Assembly (NCBI GenBank): GCA_021234155.1
Contig: JAJEKV010000008.1
Span: forward strand, 10,718,740-10,782,739
Source of the DNA: Isoetes taiwanensis
Lineage: Eukaryota; Streptophyta; Lycopodiopsida; Isoetales; Isoetaceae
Length of the DNA stretch: 64,000 nt
Direction: 5' to 3'
In this document: in pieces, positions 1 to 11,324 of the stretch
How the letters are laid out: every line of letters begins with the position of its first letter
How positions within the stretch are numbered: position 1 is the stretch's first letter
The notes under the pieces: model-generated
The model's database searches: none
What the model was told of the DNA's origin: nothing
Seen by the model: the letters and a program-made list of their open reading frames with translations, nothing else
Made by a program: the position numbers and the translations under genes

Positions 1-640
1 GGCTATTTTTTCTAACTGGTAAAAGCAAAAAATTTAAATTCTGTAGCTTTGAATATATGTACTACAATCACAAATGATAATCAACAATCAAGAAATATAC
101 AATAATATTAAAAAACTTTTAACAAAAGCTCACAACATAGCTTATAATGTCCATGATCTGAATAACATTCAATGCAATGACACCTTCTAGATATAGTGAT
201 CAAATTGCACTTATTTCTAACCCTTGAGGGAAGATGTTGTGCAACTAACTCAGGCATCTAGAGAGATATTGGCGTCTCTTACAATTCCTTTTTGATGCAT
301 ATATGGTATATGTAATAGAAATGTATAGTTTAAAAAACTACTATCACTGATGATGGTAGGTGGGGATGTGTAAAAGTCTTTTTTGTTTGGCTATTAATGA
401 TTTAATATGTAATTATTGTAATATAAAGAAAGGCTAATCCCTTTTTCGTTAAGGAAAAGGGGGAAATAGCTTGGCTAATCCTAAAAAAATAATGGAGTAT
501 TTGTTTTAGCTATGGCTATTTTTTATTTTTTTAAAAGAAATCTTCCTTCATAAAATTCGCCGCATAAATTGTCTAGACCCCCTAAAAAATCGCCATTTGG
601 CTATTAATAGCCACTAATTTTTTCCATGCCTAGCATCACA
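1..640. other. AT-rich stretch, no gene seen
   Basis: No reading frame, RNA gene or transposon terminus could be supported here. The only local structure noticed is a 14-bp perfect palindrome, GGCTATTAATAGCC, at 599-612, just before the repeat module that begins at 641. Confidence 0.5.
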
Positions 641-1184
641 CAGGGTTTACGTTTCGGAGGCCATATCCTAGTCAGATTCGACCAGGATCTTGCACAATGT
701 CATCGCGTAGAGGGAGGGTGTTGATGCCAGAAGACGGACCCTTAAAACCTTCTGAAAGCAGCTCGACCTGGCGAAGTCAAATCTCCATTCCGGAGCCTTT
801 GTACTGCCCGAACGACAAAACACTTGGGTTTCTACACGGTCAACTGCTGCAGGACGCTTCGCGGTTTGGTAAGTTCTCCCGGACCAATCTTGGATTTTTT
901 TGAACCTGCTCGAAGCAGGTTACTTGAACAGCGGATTCAACGGTTGGATAGCGAAACCGAGCTCCGGGAGGGGGGGCATTGGCATTTTCCCTCCCGGAGG
1001 AGCGCTGGCAAGAAAGGCTATCTCGACAACCTTTCTGATGTCCATCTCCTGGGGTCTGGCCTCTCCCCTCTGGTGAGGAAGCCGCGCAAAGTCTGGCTTT
1101 GGTTGGACCGGGGAAGGATGTCAGCGCTTTAAGTTCTTCAAGATCCCTCTATTCTATCCCTTGCCAAACTCCTCTACCAAAAAT
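641..1184 (+). repeat. Dispersed repeat module, copy 1 (plus orientation)
   Basis: This segment opens with GGGTTTACGTTTCGGAGGCC and matches, in the same order, sequence at 23,425-24,050 and 25,811-26,650, and in reverse orientation sequence at 22,300-22,750 and 25,140-25,480. A short frame starting ATGTCATCGCG at 698 is kept at the same place in the other copies but soon breaks, so I do not call a gene. In copies 1, 2 and 3 the module runs directly into the 19-bp minisatellite on its right. The family is not recognised. Confidence 0.7.
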
Positions 1185-3060
1185 TCCACTTGGAGTGCCT
1201 AGGTGGCATGGTTGAGCCTAGGTGGCATGCCTGATCCACCTTGGCATGTTGGAGCCTAGGTGGCATGTTGGAGCCCGCATGGCATGTTTGAGCCACCTTG
1301 GCATGTTTGAGCCTAGGTGGTATGTTGGAGCCACCTTGGCATGTTTGTGGCATGTTGGAGCCTAGGTGGCATGTTTGAGCCACCTTGTCATGTTGGAGCC
1401 TAGGTGGCATGTTGGAGCCGCCTTGTCATGTTGGAGCCACCTTGGCATGTTGGAGCCCACGTGGCATGTTGGAGCCCACGTGGCATGTTTGAGCCACCTT
1501 GGCATGTTTGAGCCTAGGTGGCATGTTGGAGTCTAGGTGGCATGTTTGAGCCTATAGCGGCATGTTTGTGGCATGTTGGAGCCACTTTGGCATGTTTGCG
1601 CCACCTTGGAGCCTAGGTGGCATGTTTGAGCCACCTTGTCATGTTGGAGCCTAGGTGGCATGTTGGAGCCACCTTGTCATGTTGGAGCCTAGGTGGCATG
1701 TTGGAGCCACCTTGGCATGTTGGAGCCTAGGTGGCATGTTGGAGCCCATGTGGCATGTTTGAGCCACCTTGGCATGTTTGAGCCTAGGTGGCATGTTGGA
1801 GCCTAGGTGGCATGTTTGAGCCACCTTGGCATGTTTGAGCCTATAGTGGCATGTTGGAGCCTAGGTGGTATGTTTGAGCCACCTTGGCATGTTTGAGAAT
1901 GTTGGAGCCTAGGTGGCATGTTTGAGCCACCTTGTCACGTTGGAGCCTAGGTGGCATGTATGAGCCTAGGTGGCATGTTTGAGCCACCTTGGCATGTTTG
2001 AGCCTATATGTGGCATGTTGGATCCTAGGTGGCATGTTTGAGCCACCTTGGCATGTTGGAGCCTAGGTGGCATGTTGGAGCCTAGGCCGCGTGGCATGTT
2101 TGAGCCACCTTGGCATGTTGGAGCCTAGTTGGCATGTTTGAGCCACCTTGGCATGTTGGAGCCTAGGTGGCATGTTGGAGCACACGTGGCATGTTTGAGC
2201 CACCTTGGCATGTTTGAGCCTAGGTGGCATGTATGATTGGAGCCTAGAAGGCATGTTGGAGCCCACGTGGCATGTTTGAGCCACCTTGGCATGTTGGAGC
2301 CTAGGCGGCCTTGGAGCCCGCGTGGCATGTTTGAGTCACCTTGGCATGTTGGAGCCTAGGTGGCATGTTTGAGTCACCTTGGCATGTTGGAGCCTTGATG
2401 GCATGTTTGAGCCACCTTGGCATGTTTGAGCCTAGGTGGCATGTTGGAGCCTAGGTGGCATGTTTGAGCCACCTTGGTACGTTGGAGCCTAGGTGGCATG
2501 TTGGAGCCCACGTGGCATGTTTGAGCCACCTTGGCATGTTGGAGCCTAGGTGGCATGTTGGAGCCCGTGTGGCATGTTCGAGCCACCTTGGCGTCTAGGT
2601 GGCATATTGGAGCCGTGGCATGTTTGAGCCACCTTGGCATGTTAGAGCCTAGGTGGCATTTTGGAGCCCGCCTTGGCATGTTGGGGCCTAGGTGGCATGT
2701 TGTGAGCCACCTTGGCATGTTGGAGCCCGCGTGGCATGTTTGAGATACCTTGGTATGTTTGAGCCTGGGTGGCATGTTGGAGCCTAGGTGACATGTTTGA
2801 GCCACCTTGGCATGTTGGAGCCTAGGTGGCATGTTGGAGCCCACGTGGCATGTTTGAGCCACCTTGGCATGTTGGAGCCCACATGGCATGTTTGAGCCAC
2901 CTTGTATTGGAGCCTAGTTGGCATGTTGGAGCCCACATGGCATGATTGAGCCACCTTGGCATGTTGGAGCCTAGGTGGCATGTTGGAGTCCACGTGGCAT
3001 TTTGAGCCACCTTGGCATGTTAGAGCCACCTTGGCATGTTATAGTAGGTGTGGCATGTTT
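1185..3060 (+). repeat. 19-bp minisatellite array 1
   Basis: About 1.9 kb of tandem 19-bp units. Three main variants alternate: GCATGTTGGAGCCTAGGTG, GCATGTTTGAGCCACCTTG and GCATGTTGGAGCCCACGTG. Neighbouring units carry GCCACCT and AGGTGGC, which are reverse complements, so single strands can form hairpins repeatedly. Because 19 is not a multiple of 3, three units (57 bp) give a 19-residue period in every frame, and lack of stops produces long apparent minus-strand ORFs. These are a by-product of the repeat, not evidence for a protein. Several units are truncated or fused, which indicates old unequal exchange. Confidence 0.9.
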
Positions 3061-3269
3061 GAGTCCTTCAAGAAATGCCTATATGATGCCAACCCAGTGT
3101 CCATCTTTGGTTCTTCATATCAATGTGTCTTCTACAAGTTGCCAAGTGACGGATGTCTTCAAGTTTCACGCTCTAGAAGCTCACACACACACATGTATGA
3201 AGCCAAATGCCAGTGAAGTGTGTCAATTTGTAATGGCATGCAGACAACTTGGTCATACATGGATTCTTA

Positions 3270-3600
3270 GAAAACCATAAAAAACCACACCTAAAAAAAA
3301 AACACTACCTTAAAAAACAACACCTTAAAAAAAACATCCCTTCAAAAAACCATACCGCCTGAGAAAACAACACATCCTTAAAAAAGAAATTACGCCTCCT
3401 TAAGAAACCACACATTCTTTAAAAAAAAAACTACGGCTCCCTAAGAAAAACTACAGCATATCCTTGAAAAACCACACCTCCGTATAACTACGTGTAGGTT
3501 TTTTTCAAATCTTCAAAAAAACAACCCGTAGTGTGTTTTTACTGTTGTTTTCAACTGTGGAACAAATTTTGGGGTTGTAGTGAAAGTGCCCAGCGTTGCT
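3270..3600 (+). repeat. A-rich dispersed repeat with CCACACCTCCTTAAAAAA-like units
   Basis: Irregular short units of the type AAAAACCACACCTCCTT are followed by a conserved tail (GTGTAGGTTTTTTTCAAATC, then a CAACTGTGGAACAAATTTTGG-like sequence). The same order of A-rich units plus tail occurs at about 54,070-54,610, so this is one family of dispersed repeat. A frame of 119 codons (3,531-3,890) starts inside the tail and resembles no family I know. I treat it as chance. Confidence 0.7.
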
Positions 3601-5180
3601 GGGCTTTCGTCAGGCATATTCAAATACTAAAAAAAGATGGTGGATTTAAGTTGAGGGTTTGTGTTAAATATGGAGCATGTTGCAAGACCATCTACTTGAT
3701 TCAAATGCGCAAAGCAGACATGGGTAGGCCACTTAGGTTATTTGATTTAGAGATTGCTTGGTTTGATTTTAACCTTTTTCCACCGTCGAGTATGAAAAGC
3801 AATTACCTACATTTAGATGATTCAAGTCAACAATTTGTTCAAACTTCCATACTAATAACAAAGTGCATAATTTCAAGTCTTTACAAATAGCAAAATCACA
3901 TAATTGTTGACCATAAATATTTAGTATAGTCACATCTCTAGCTGCGATGGTTAGATTATATGCTTTTGTTTAATAATAATATTTTCATGTGTACGATGTA
4001 TTGGAAGGTGGTGTGAATTCAAATTAAGAATGGTGATTCTACAATTAGCCTAATGAATTTCATACTAAAGAATGGACCCGACTATCAACCATAGTTATTG
4101 CAAGCAAAGCTCGATAGAAGAGCACTTAAGCATTTCCTTCACGTGCAATATAAAAGTGAACACTACAAGAAATCTTCTTCATTTAGACAAAAAGATGAAA
4201 TAAGAAACTGCATAAACATAGTCTCTTAAATTATTGTGATTAGGATGTCAAATTGATAAGAATATGAAGGAATCCCTCTCTAACATTGCTGCCTCATCAT
4301 GCATGCATCATTGCAACTATTGCATTGAATTTAGTTTTTTAGAAATTTAACTTTATTTCTAAAATAATGCACCAGATTTTGCGCTTAATCTACGCATAAT
4401 CTGCCTGAATGATCTTGTACACTGCATTTTGTACATCATTCCAAATATTAATCTGATCATCTTCAGATATTCATGAAGATTGCAGTTAATTTGTGTGGTT
4501 ACTGTCAATCCATCCCAAATAGCATATAGCATATCAAGCAATTTCATGTATTTCAAATGGATTCAACCATGGTGCATTAACAAATTTCCTGCTTCTTGCT
4601 ACAATATCTAACCAAATATTGTGCAAAATAGTCGTACATTATCTTGACTTTGACCAGCAAAGCTCAAGTTGCATTTAACAAATTTGATGCAAAATGGCCA
4701 TTCGACTATTGTAATCTTTGTTTGGTGTCAGAGATCAATCATTTTAACATCTACCACAAAAATATAAGAGATGTTAACAAACTTATCTAGCATGCTTGGA
4801 ATGCTGCATATGAGATGTCATTATACAAATATATAGAGAAATTGAATCAAAGGACATAACCTGAGAATATAACTTATAACTACTGCAATCCATGAAGCAT
4901 CATATCAAGGTCATTATATGCTGCAATTTATTTATATCATGGAGCTAAACAATTGAGTACTGACTTCAAATAATGCAGTAACCAAGAAATGTTCTTCGAA
5001 TCCCAAAATAATTTACCTTGTGAAGCCACTGGAAAAGCACCAAAATTTGTGGCTGACTTGACAACGAACCAGGCAGCGATCCGATGAGCGGGTGTATCAG
5101 AACAGAAGTTTAAGGAAAACTCATTGTTCATAGACCTGATTGTTGTAGATTTTCGACGGTCTGGATTTGTGGGGCTGAAT
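3600..5180. other. No recognised gene
   Basis: AT-rich sequence. CACTACAAGAAATC at about 4,166 resembles the end of plant CACTA-type elements, but no partner end was found. Short minus frames at 4,359-4,556 and 4,937-5,131 show no family features. Confidence 0.4.
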
Positions 5181-5189
5181 TAAACGGGT

Positions 5190-5890
5190 TTAAATCTTAC
5201 ATTACCAACAACAAGATCTTCACCAGGTCCATCTCTAACGACCAGGGTATAGATGTCTCGGGCATCATCTATGGCTCCCATGCTTACATATGCTTTCATG
5301 GCACAAATAAATGTGAGAGAGTCTGAACATATGCCCTTCGCTTGCATCTCTTTGAAGCAATTTAGTGACTCCTGAGCAAAACCACGTTGAGCATATCCTC
5401 TAATTAGTGTTGTCCATGATCCAGTGTTGCAGTTGATAATCTGGAAAAGATTGCTTTAGCTTCATCAAATGCTCCACATTTGACATACATTTCAAGCAAA
5501 ACATTGCAAATAAAGTGACCTGTTTCCTTTCCTTCTTCTGCAAATGTGATAGCATCCGGAAGTATGCCCACCAGCTGCATTTGTTCAAAACATTGAAGTG
5601 CCTTTTTCCCAAATCCATTCTTAGTATATCTTAACATATTGACCACTGCATTTCCACTACTCTTATGCTGCCATAGGCTTTCAAACAGAGAACTATTGTG
5701 ATTGCATTTGGGTTAATGCCATAAGGCATAAATAAATGTGACAATGTTTGGAAACATGCCTTCCAGCTGCATCTGCGTAAAGCATTTCAATGTCCACCTT
5801 CCACATATCCAAAATCAATGTTGTCCAAGCTACTGCATCTTGTCTCGGGAGCATGCTTGCACATAATTTGAAGTTTGAACCTGCTACATA
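5190..5890 (-). pseudogene. Pentatricopeptide repeat (PPR) protein pseudogene, PLS-type
   Basis: Reading the minus strand from about 5,890 to 5,190 gives several PPR motifs in changing frames. Examples are an AWTTLI segment near 5,820, GFGKKALQCFEQMQLVGI with PDAITF near 5,600, a CNVLLEMYVKCGAFDEAKA segment near 5,480, then SWTTLIRGYAQRGFAQESL with a CFKEMQAKGI and DSLTF unit near 5,350, ending in an IYTLVVRDGPGEDLVVGN segment. PPR proteins of this kind act in organelle RNA processing or editing. At least two frameshifts and an in-frame stop separate the motifs, and no start codon or C-terminal E/DYW domain is present, so this is a decayed fragment. The motif style resembles ferns and mosses, which have very many PPR genes. 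Confidence 0.8.
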
Positions 5891-7140
5891 GTGAAGTTCA
5901 AGATGCTACATATCAGAACTGATTACAGGAATGCCGCATGTCAAAAATGATCTATTATTAAGCAGATTTTGAATGAGAGAAAGAACCCACATACAAAGAT
6001 TCAAAGATGCAACAATGATACAATCATTGTCACTGGAGAAGATCCATTAATCCCTTTTGCTTCCCTGACAACTCTTCCATCCTTTCATCTGAAATAGAAG
6101 CTGCAAATAAATTAGCGTGGGAAACGACTTAGGTCTTTCAGATTATGCAAGATCTCAACATTCTCCCAAGTTTTCAAAGTAGTAGTTTAATTGTGTAGAT
6201 CACTGAGATGCCCTGATGACGACATAAAAACTATTCAGGTTTTCTTTTTCTTCTGCCCATAGCTCGCCCATGTAAACATGCCAGACAGATCTGCACCATC
6301 GCAAAGACTCTAGATTTTGTTGGAAAAATACCACCCAATATTGCTGGATGCAATACACAGTCTACTATCTTGTGCCTCAAGAAATGTGCCAGTACAAAGT
6401 CCATATTAGAAGGTAAGTTGAACCATCATAAATTTTTAAAAAATGGTCTAAGCGGAGGTTTTCAATTAAGTTGTCGAGCGGAGCCAGCTTAGCTCCATAA
6501 TCAATAGCAAAGATACAGATTGATAGGGTTCCCCCTGCAAACTCGTGGGCAGATCCTATGCTTCCTTCTTCCCCTTTAGATCAAATATCTCCATCACATT
6601 GCTCACACATCGATCAGATCTAAGTAGAAACTTAAAAACAAAATGCCCAAACGATCAAAGGCTCAAACTAAACATAATACCAATCCTGTTCTTTCAAAGG
6701 CTTATTCTGCTCTAATGTCTAGGCCAGTAGAAACTCAAAGCAAGGAATTAAATAGACAAAATTGAAACATCTTTTCATGACGAAGGGCCTGTTCTTAAAG
6801 CAAAATACAGAAATTGGTCAGAAGAACCTGTTATACAGAGTTACAATATGACATCAAAGGGGAATGTGAAATGCATGTTGATGCCATATTTGTGATTGCT
6901 AGGTTATGGGAAAAGTTCTACATAGATAAATTGTGATAATGGCTCCAAATCTTAGTGCAAGGAGCTGTCAAAACATGGAGGGCACAAAGACATACCAGAA
7001 GTTCGTCCCCTGAAAGCTTGGACTCTGTTAGTGGGCAATAATTGATGTTTCACAACATGCACTACAACCATAGCACTTAATATGCTCAAAGCAACAGCCT
7101 TAACTGAATGCCGGGATTTGAAAACTTCCCAAGAAGCCTT
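5891..7140. other. No recognised gene; holds one copy of a dispersed exon-like repeat
   Basis: No clear coding region was found. At 6,661-6,790 there is a copy of the sequence that also occurs at 7,520-7,632 and 7,670-7,795 (see the repeat entry). The rest is unassigned. Confidence 0.4.
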
Positions 7141-7795
7141 GTTATTCTTGAAGCAAACTTGTTTACAGGCAGGAGCAGGTCAGGCAGCAGCTTGCAACTA
7201 ATGAAATGATTATCTTAAGCAGTTAAAGGAATTGAAGGAGAAGCTTTATGGTGCTGGGGGAATCATCGATGATACAACATCAAATCATGTATGGTCTTAA
7301 AGTATTGTCTAGAGAGCATAAACATATTTCTATTTGTGACCATTATAACATTAAAGTCCAGATTAATATTTCCTTAATCAACTGCAGAAGCAGCTTCTTG
7401 ATGCAAAAACTGAAAATAGGAGACATGATCAGATTGAAACACTTATTTATTCCAAGCTTCAATCATCAGCTATTTCCCCTATGTTATTGTTTAAGTCTAA
7501 TGAAGCTCAGCCTTGTAGTACCAATCCTGTTCTTTCAAAGGCTTATTCTGCTCTAATGTCTAGGCCAGTAGAAACTCAAAGCAAGGAATTAAATAGAGAA
7601 AATTGAAACATCTTTTCATGACGAAGGGCCTGTAGGACCCAGCTAAAACAATATGGTAAATTCATGCTCAAACTAAACATAATACCAATCCTTTTCAAAG
7701 GCTTATTCTGCTCTAATGTCTACGCCAGTAGAAACTCAAAGCAAGGAATTAAATAGACAAAATTGAAACATCTTTTCCTACGAAGGGCCTGTAGG
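6661..7795 (+). repeat. Three copies of a ~110-130 bp exon-derived segment
   Basis: The segment containing CCAATCCTGTTCTTTCAAAGG and the codons for SKAYSALMSRPVETQSKEL occurs at about 6,680-6,790, 7,525-7,632 and 7,686-7,790. The last two lie about 161 bp apart and share the flank GACGAAGGGCCTGTAGGACC. The third copy has lost a few bases (CCTTTTCAAAGG), so its frame is broken. Confidence 0.8.
7150..7606 (+). pseudogene. Coiled-coil protein exon fragments, unrecognised
   Basis: Three exon-like pieces can be read on the plus strand. The first, after TTTACAG near 7,177, reads RQEQVRQQLATNE. The second, after TTAAGCAG near 7,220, reads LKELKEKLYGAGGIIDD and then TTSNH before a GTATGG donor-like site at about 7,290. 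The third, after AACTGCAG at about 7,388, starts KQLLDAKTENRRHDQIETLI and runs to a TGA at 7,606. Pieces two and three join in phase 0. The charged heptad-like pattern suggests a coiled coil. I cannot name the protein. Extra copies of the last exon nearby and the lack of an upstream body suggest a gene remnant. Confidence 0.45.
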
Positions 7796-7845
7796 ACCCA
7801 GCTAAAACAATATGGTAAATTCATGCTCAAACTAAAGATATCATT

Positions 7846-8103
7846 GAGAAGGGGACTCACAGCAAAAGCCATTTGTTGCAGAAGAGCAAGTCGAACCACT
7901 TCATTGACGACTCAGATCGCCAATTAAAAAATGAATACCTAGGAGCATTTACACACAAGCCATTAGTGTCAACAATCGAGAAAAATTAGATTCCGCATAA
8001 TCATCTTTGAGAAGGGGACTCACGGCAAAAGCCATTTGTTGCAGAAGAGCAAGTCGAACCACTTCATTGACGACTCAGATCGCCAATTAAAAAATGAATA
8101 CCT
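7846..8103 (+). repeat. Tandem duplication, ~163-bp period
   Basis: GAGAAGGGGACTCAC, followed by about 80 bp of matching sequence ending AAAAAATGAATACCT, occurs from 7,846 and again from about 8,009. The copies differ at only a few positions, so the duplication looks fairly recent. Confidence 0.85.
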
Positions 8104-8279
8104 TTGCAAAGAGGGGTTCGACTCCAGGAGCCGTGAGAGAGGTCAAAGAGAGAAAAAAAAAACCGTCTACCGCAGATAAATCGAAGGGATAAAAATAATT
8201 TAAAAAAATTCAACGCGCAAGATTGCGCACAGACTATCACAAAACGCCTTTATTATTATATATAGACAAGTTTATTATT

Positions 8280-8470
8280 ATTTAGGACCTACACATTTCC
8301 CCTAGAATTTCAAAGATTATCCCAAGGTTCGCATATATTTTCAAAGACTCTATGTATATTCTCCTAGATTCCCTTAGATTATATGAAAAATCCTTAAGAT
8401 TCTCTAGGATTCCATTAAGATGTGTATATTCTTCTACATTCCTTTAGATTCTATGGTCAAGATCTCACTT
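8280..8470 (-). repeat. Degenerate AGATTC-rich repeat (minus-oriented GAATCT family)
   Basis: Scattered CTAGATTCCCTTAGATT and TAGGATTCC units are the reverse complement of the GAATCT units that fill 14,790-15,670 and 16,240-17,120. Only a handful of degenerate units are present. Confidence 0.55.
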
Positions 8471-9415
8471 TTAAGATTCGACACTGCAAATTCAGTTGAC
8501 CGATTTATGTGCACCTTACATCAAAGTGTGTTTATCTCTACACAAGTATATTGTTATATAGGTATCCATGAAGTTGACTATATGAAAAGCACGCACTATA
8601 AATGATATAAATATCTTTAGCCCCCTTTTTGTTAAAATTCCATGAAGATCTAAATTGTGCCGATAAAAATAGCTGGTAGAAATAATAAGATTCTTAAGTA
8701 CAGGATCGAAATCAATTGGCAATCAAGTTCACATGTTTTGATTTATAAATCATTCGAAATTATGTTGTGGGTGCTGCAGTTTTAGTTGCCGTGGCCATCA
8801 CCTTAGTCTCATTATGTCGCTTATGTGCAAATAATTGACCAAGGAATAGATCTGATACTGGTTTGTCAGACCCATCTACGCAAGATAAAGCATTTTTGAG
8901 GACTTATTTTCTGTCAGGCTTTCTCGATGTTGGCAGAATAGGCTAATTAAACATCTGGTATAGTTAGTTGCCCTGGTATAGTTATCTGGGCAACAGGACC
9001 AGAGCGCCCTACAATGTTGGGTGGTAAAGGGGTAGATTTTTCCCCTTTGAAAAGTAAACCATCCAACCAAAATAGCTTTGGCCATGTTAAGGAATAAACA
9101 TTGCATCTGTGCTTTACAAATGCTGATCCTCTGCCCTTTTCCACCAAGTGGAATGTTCTTTTTTGCTAGTTTGTTTTTTGTAAACCTTCGAGTTTTTACA
9201 ATAGAGGTCAACCAAATCTCTTGCTCAAGTTGGAAAATGCTTTATTATCATTGTGCTTCATTCCTCAGAATTATATTCATACTTCTCAAACAAATATTTA
9301 GCTGTAGCATTCTTTGTAAGGTAGCCATTTATCAGTGCGTAGGCACAGCCCAGATTCTGATGACTCGTACTTCAACGATAGAATGGGATGGCAAATGGAC
9401 GAGAGCAAAATCAAG
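8471..9415. other. No recognised gene
   Basis: Overlapping frames on both strands (8,876-9,211 minus and 9,078-9,500 plus) are open, but neither shows family motifs, splice signals in a sensible order or a coding-like composition I could defend. I leave the stretch unassigned. Confidence 0.4.
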
Positions 9416-9652
9416 CTGTTGGAAATTGCAGACAAAGAACATTCACAAAAGCAGAAACTCAACAATCCGAACAAAGTGTGAATATATCAAAAGAAAGTGA
9501 TATCCATCACCTTCGCACCAATTGGGTTAAAAATGCCATGCAAAAATTAAACATGGACGCTATCCAGCTGTTGGAAATTGCAGACAGTTCACAAAAGCAA
9601 AAACTCAACAATCCAAACAAAGTCTGAATATATCAAAAGAAAGTGATACCCA
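9416..9652 (+). repeat. Direct duplication, ~153-bp period
   Basis: GCTGTTGGAAATTGCAGACA plus about 70 bp (through ATATCAAAAGAAAGTGATA) occurs at 9,416 and again at 9,569. The second copy lacks about 9 bp after GCAGACA. Confidence 0.85.
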
Positions 9653-9784
9653 TGCTTTTTCTTTGTCGCATGCACTATTTCCAGCCAAAACCGTAAGCAT
9701 GATGTAGATTACATGCTAATTACATGCATTTCACATTCTTTTCTTTCTTTTTCATTGAATATCTAAAGACCCAGAAGCTATCTA

Positions 9785-9930
9785 ACAGTTGATATGAAGA
9801 GGAATTTACAATCTTTACTACACTGGTCTAGCAGCTCCACCATAGCCAAAAGCTACTATCTAACAGTCGATACGAAGAGGAATTTAGAATCTTTACTGCA
9901 CCAGTCTAGCAGTTCCACTATAGCTGCACA
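9785..9930 (+). repeat. Direct duplication, ~78-bp period
   Basis: CTATCTAACAGTTGATATGA and the 50 bp after it are repeated about 78 bp downstream with a few substitutions (CTATCTAACAGTCGATACGA). Together with the neighbouring 153-bp duplication it shows repeated slippage or unequal exchange here. Confidence 0.8.
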
Positions 9931-10138
9931 CAATGAACGTGAATAGAAGCAAGGTCTAAAACAAAAATCGGTTCTTCTAGAATTTTCTGTAGACCGAACA
10001 AACAATCGAATTTACCTTTCACTGTTTTGAAGCTTTTTGCCGCGCCGTAAGAATTTCAACATAACTTTCAAAATGCAAGCTCTATCGTTACCGCAAGATC
10101 ATCCGTTGAAAAGATCAAAGAAAGATCTAAGAATATTG

Positions 10139-10343
10139 TGTTAAGATACATGCATGTAAGCCATATTTGAGCCACATCAAGGATCAGTGACGTGGCATAG
10201 TTAGTTAGGATAGAGACGTTAGAATCAGCTTTGTTCTATAAGTACATGTACTCTACATTCATAATATGAAGTTAGCCGTTCTTTCTTGCTTGCTCTATTG
10301 CTCTCTTTCATTGATTCTTGCTGCCTTTATCCGATTCTTAACA
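10139..10343 (+). repeat. 5' LTR (205 bp)
   Basis: Starts TGTTAAGATAC and ends CTTAACA. It is nearly identical to the LTR at 11,325-11,537; the main difference is an 8-bp shorter CTC/TTTGCTC stretch. Near identity indicates recent insertion. Confidence 0.93.
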
Positions 10344-10355
10344 TGGTATCGAGCC
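10344..10355 (+). promoter_or_regulatory. Primer binding site (tRNA-iMet-like)
   Basis: TGGTATCGAGCC directly follows the LTR. The usual plant Copia site is TGGTATCAGAGC, so one base appears deleted. The role, priming minus-strand cDNA synthesis, is known for the family. Confidence 0.8.
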
Positions 10356-10711
10356 CAAAAGGGGCGAATATTTGGATCGGGAGTGCATAGGAGTTGATAG
10401 CGGTCCATTCAGAGGCCAAGATCGGGCTAATTCCTTGCCGCAAAGAGAGTGCGGCGTAATTTAGGCTCAGATTTTTGGCGCCTGAGGCCAAAATCTGTGA
10501 GGAGAAGGCCAATCGTGACGCCTGAGGTCCATTGGTTGGACATGTGATTGTTTATTGAGGCAAAATCGTTTGCCCAATATAGGTTCAAAGACCTTTTTTT
10601 CTGAGACATTTTTCTTGGCAGTCTAAATTTAGACGGGAGGCTTCCTTTTTGTCGACAAAGCTCCTCCATTAGTTATTTCTTGGTGGAGATCGTGCATATT
10701 TCTTGGTGAAG

Positions 10712-11229
10712 ATGGAGGCCGGGAAGCTTCCTCATAATCGGAATTCCATCCTTACAGGAGAAAATTATGCAACATGGAAAATCTATTTCGAAGGAGCACT
10801 TGGGTTCAATGGTCTGGATGATGTTTTAGACCCAAGTTTCACTGTTAAAAATGAAGCAGCAAAGAAGATCAGCACAAAAGCATTGGGAATGCTCAAGATG
10901 AGTCTTGATCCTGCTGTTGGGAATCACATTGCAGGGTTGAAGACTTTCACTGCTACCATCGGGTTCAAAAGAAAGATCCTAAAGTTAAAAGAGGTGATTG
11001 TTTCTGCTGTGGAGAGGCAGGGCATTGGCTCAAAGATTGTCCCCATCGCACCTGCTCTAAATGTGGTGGCAAGGGTCACTGGTTCAAAGAATGCTCCAAG
11101 ATTGAAGAAGCACCTCTTACTGAAATGTCCAAGCTCTCTCTTACTTCTGAACGAAATTTGGTTGCAATTGAAGTTCAAGACTCTTCTCATCAGGAGAATG
11201 AAGAGGAGGAGGACGAACATATGTACTAG
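10712..11229 (+). pseudogene. Copia gag-like protein with two CCHC zinc knuckles, frameshifted
   Basis: From the ATG at 10,712 the frame begins MEAGKLPHNRNSILTGENYA and continues TWKIYFEGALG, the N-terminal signature of plant Copia gag. Near 10,950 a large internal deletion changes frame. The second frame then carries two perfect CX2CX4HX4C zinc knuckles (CFCCGEAGHWLKDC and CSKCGGKGHWFKEC), an acidic tail rich in Glu, and a TAG at 11,227-11,229. Gag packages retrotransposon RNA in cytoplasmic particles. The middle capsid portion is missing, so function is doubtful. Confidence 0.85.
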
Positions 11230-11324
11230 AAGCTAGGATCTTACATTAGTAAACGTTCCGTTTAAGGGAGGATGTTTTACAGCAGTAGTTTTCTTTTACT
11301 ATGCAAATATGGCTTAAGAGAGGC

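Noticed and set aside
1185-3060. CRISPR-like array (short repeats at regular spacing)
   Set aside because: There are no unique spacers; units are directly adjacent 19-mers in a plant nuclear context.
8110-8140. Possible tRNA fragment from GGGGTTCGACTCCAGGAG
   Set aside because: Only a T-arm-like string is present. No acceptor stem, anticodon arm or D-arm could be matched.
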